Shown: positions 63,338 to 64,000 of the stretch, piece after piece
Position numbering within the stretch: the stretch's first letter is position 1
How the letters are laid out: each line of letters begins with the position of its first letter
NCBI RefSeq assembly: GCF_002797375.1
Contig: NZ_KZ454941.1
Coordinates: forward strand, 220,118-284,117
Direction: 5' to 3'
DNA length: 64,000 bases
DNA from: Bacillus sp. FJAT-42315
GTDB taxonomy: Bacteria > Bacillota > Bacilli > Bacillales > Domibacillaceae
The notes under the pieces: model-generated
Told to the model about the DNA's origin: nothing
The model's database searches: none
The model's input: only the letters and a program-made list of their open reading frames with translations
Program-made: the position numbers and the translations under genes

Positions 63338-63364
63338 AAGCCACGCTTAGGCGTGGCTTCTTTT
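63338..63364 (+). terminator. Terminator after ilvA
   Basis: Perfect 9-bp stem AAGCCACGC / GCGTGGCTT with loop TTAG and a T run. Confidence 0.9.
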
Positions 63365-63382
63365 GTCTGTGGTAGCAAGAAG

Positions 63383-63547
63383 GTTGAAGAAATGTGTGGC
63401 AAGGTCGAAGAAAGCGCGGGAAAGTCGAAGAAATGTGTAGCAAGGTCGAAGAAAGCGCGGGAAAGTTGAAGAAATGTGTAGCAAGGTCGAAGAAAGCGCG
63501 GGAAAGTTGAAGAAATGTGTAGCAAGGTCAAAGAAATAGTTGATTGA
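63383..63547. repeat. 41-bp tandem array 3
   Basis: Eight cores, GT(T/C)GAAGAAA with a final GTCAAAGAAA, begin at 63383, 63404, 63424, 63445, 63465, 63486, 63506 and 63527: steps of 21, 20, 21, 20 throughout. That is four exact 41-bp units. Half-units alternate in sequence (ATGTGTAGCAAG after one core, AGCGCGGGAAA after the next). It fills half of the 342-bp gap between ilvA and the next gene. Confidence 0.95.
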
Positions 63548-63674
63548 TCCAAGCTTTTTAAAGAGCAACGAGTTTTTGTTAAAACAATGTAAATTCTCTA
63601 TGCACTAAAAGGAAAATCAAGTCTTAGCAAGAAAAGAGGTAATGTAAGCCATTTTAACTGAGAGGATAAATAAC

Positions 63675-64000
63675 ATGATTATGAAACCACGTTCGAAGCC
63701 ATTGCTTTTGTCGAAATTGGAGATTTTAATGAATCGACTTCCGAAAAGACATAGTCAAATGGCTGCCATTGAAGAAGTTTATGGGAGACATCAGGCTGGT
63801 TATCGAGGAGAACAAACCGTTGATTACTTTTTACGAGAGGTAAAGCGAAATGATGTATTCATATTGCATGATATTCGATTACCCGCAGGAGAGTATTCCT
63901 TTTTTCAAATTGACACTGTGCTTTTAACACCTAATTTTTTCTTAATTATGGAAGTGAAAAACTATTCTGGACAACTATTATTTAAAGGAGATACGCGTCA
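63675..64000 (+). CDS. NERD-domain protein, cut by the window edge
   Basis: The first 108 residues of a protein with a nuclease-related (NERD) domain. GYRGEQTVDYFLREVKRNDVFILHD holds the early glutamate, FFQIDTVLLTPNFFLIMEVKNYSG the Asp and the E-x-K of a restriction-endonuclease-like fold (in parts). NERD proteins are predicted DNA-processing enzymes, many on chromosomes without known role. The ATG at 63675 has GAGAGGAT upstream. The remainder is beyond the window, so any further domain is unseen. Confidence 0.88.
   Translation, partial: MIMKPRSKPLLLSKLEILMNRLPKRHSQMAAIEEVYGRHQAGYRGEQTVDYFLREVKRNDVFILHDIRLPAGEYSFFQIDTVLLTPNFFLIMEVKNYSGQLLFKGDTR

Noticed and set aside
63316..63568. Two overlapping minus-strand frames of 73-78 codons across array 3
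   Set aside because: They translate the tandem repeat in different frames, have no ribosome site, and give only low-complexity Phe/Leu/Ser peptides.

Overview
This is a 64 kb stretch of a low-GC Gram-positive chromosome. Strong AGGAGG-type ribosome binding sites, frequent GTG and TTG starts, dense Rho-independent hairpins, and gene families such as PepT, PurU, the YuxK/DCC type and YrhD-like DUF1641 point to Bacillaceae or a close relative. The species cannot be named from the sequence. I see no rRNA, tRNA, CRISPR array, prophage or intact insertion sequence. Both edges cut a gene: pepT on the left and a NERD-domain gene on the right.

Layout. 1-3.6 kb: pepT (partial), a 41-bp repeat array, TusA and a YeeE-type thiosulfate importer, and a GTPase. 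3.6-8.4 kb: a sigma-54-controlled amidohydrolase and Na+/solute symporter operon with its divergent activator. 8.4-16 kb: chemoreceptor, DoxX, a stand-alone SIR2-domain protein (possible phage defence) and an OmpR-type two-component system. 16-34 kb: mostly housekeeping and transport (TPR protein, PurC-like protein, ThrE halves, XRE regulator, ABC/TetR efflux operon, CDF and ZIP metal transporters, D-amino acid transaminase, SGNH hydrolase, a caspase-like protein, DCC protein, dicarboxylate symporter, NADP-GDH).

34.2-40.6 kb is a sulfide-detoxification island: SQR, DUF1641 protein, persulfide dioxygenase/rhodanese (CstB type), a two-component system whose PAS domain carries three cysteines, and a TauE/SafE exporter. 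Two near-identical G/C-rich palindromes (CsoR/CstR-like) precede its first and last units. 40.6-44.7 kb is a kynurenine operon (kynU-kynB-kynA plus an NSS transporter) for tryptophan breakdown. 44.7-48.7 kb is a 3-hydroxybutyrate module (GntP permease, dehydrogenase, sigma-54 activator) with a sigma-54 promoter and three palindromic activator sites. Then follow purU, a solitary trpB, a desaturase, a succinate:acetate CoA-transferase with its LytTR regulator, YbaK, an ATPase of the PRK06851 type, an alpha/beta hydrolase, an AI-2E-family permease, a YjiH-type membrane protein, a Cof-type phosphatase and ilvA.

The most unusual signals lie outside genes. Three intergenic arrays (840-1032, 55945-56065 on the minus strand, 63383-63547) share a GTCGAAGAA core repeated every 20/21 bp, giving an exact 41-bp double unit. 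A separate element of about 61 bp is found twice, 35.7 kb apart, each time joined precisely to the stop codon of a minus-strand membrane-transporter gene. A palindrome-rich segment at 52333-52500 looks like an IS605-type remnant or a structured RNA. Regulatory sites could be matched to their likely local regulators for sigma-54 (twice), LytTR, TetR and OmpR-type proteins.
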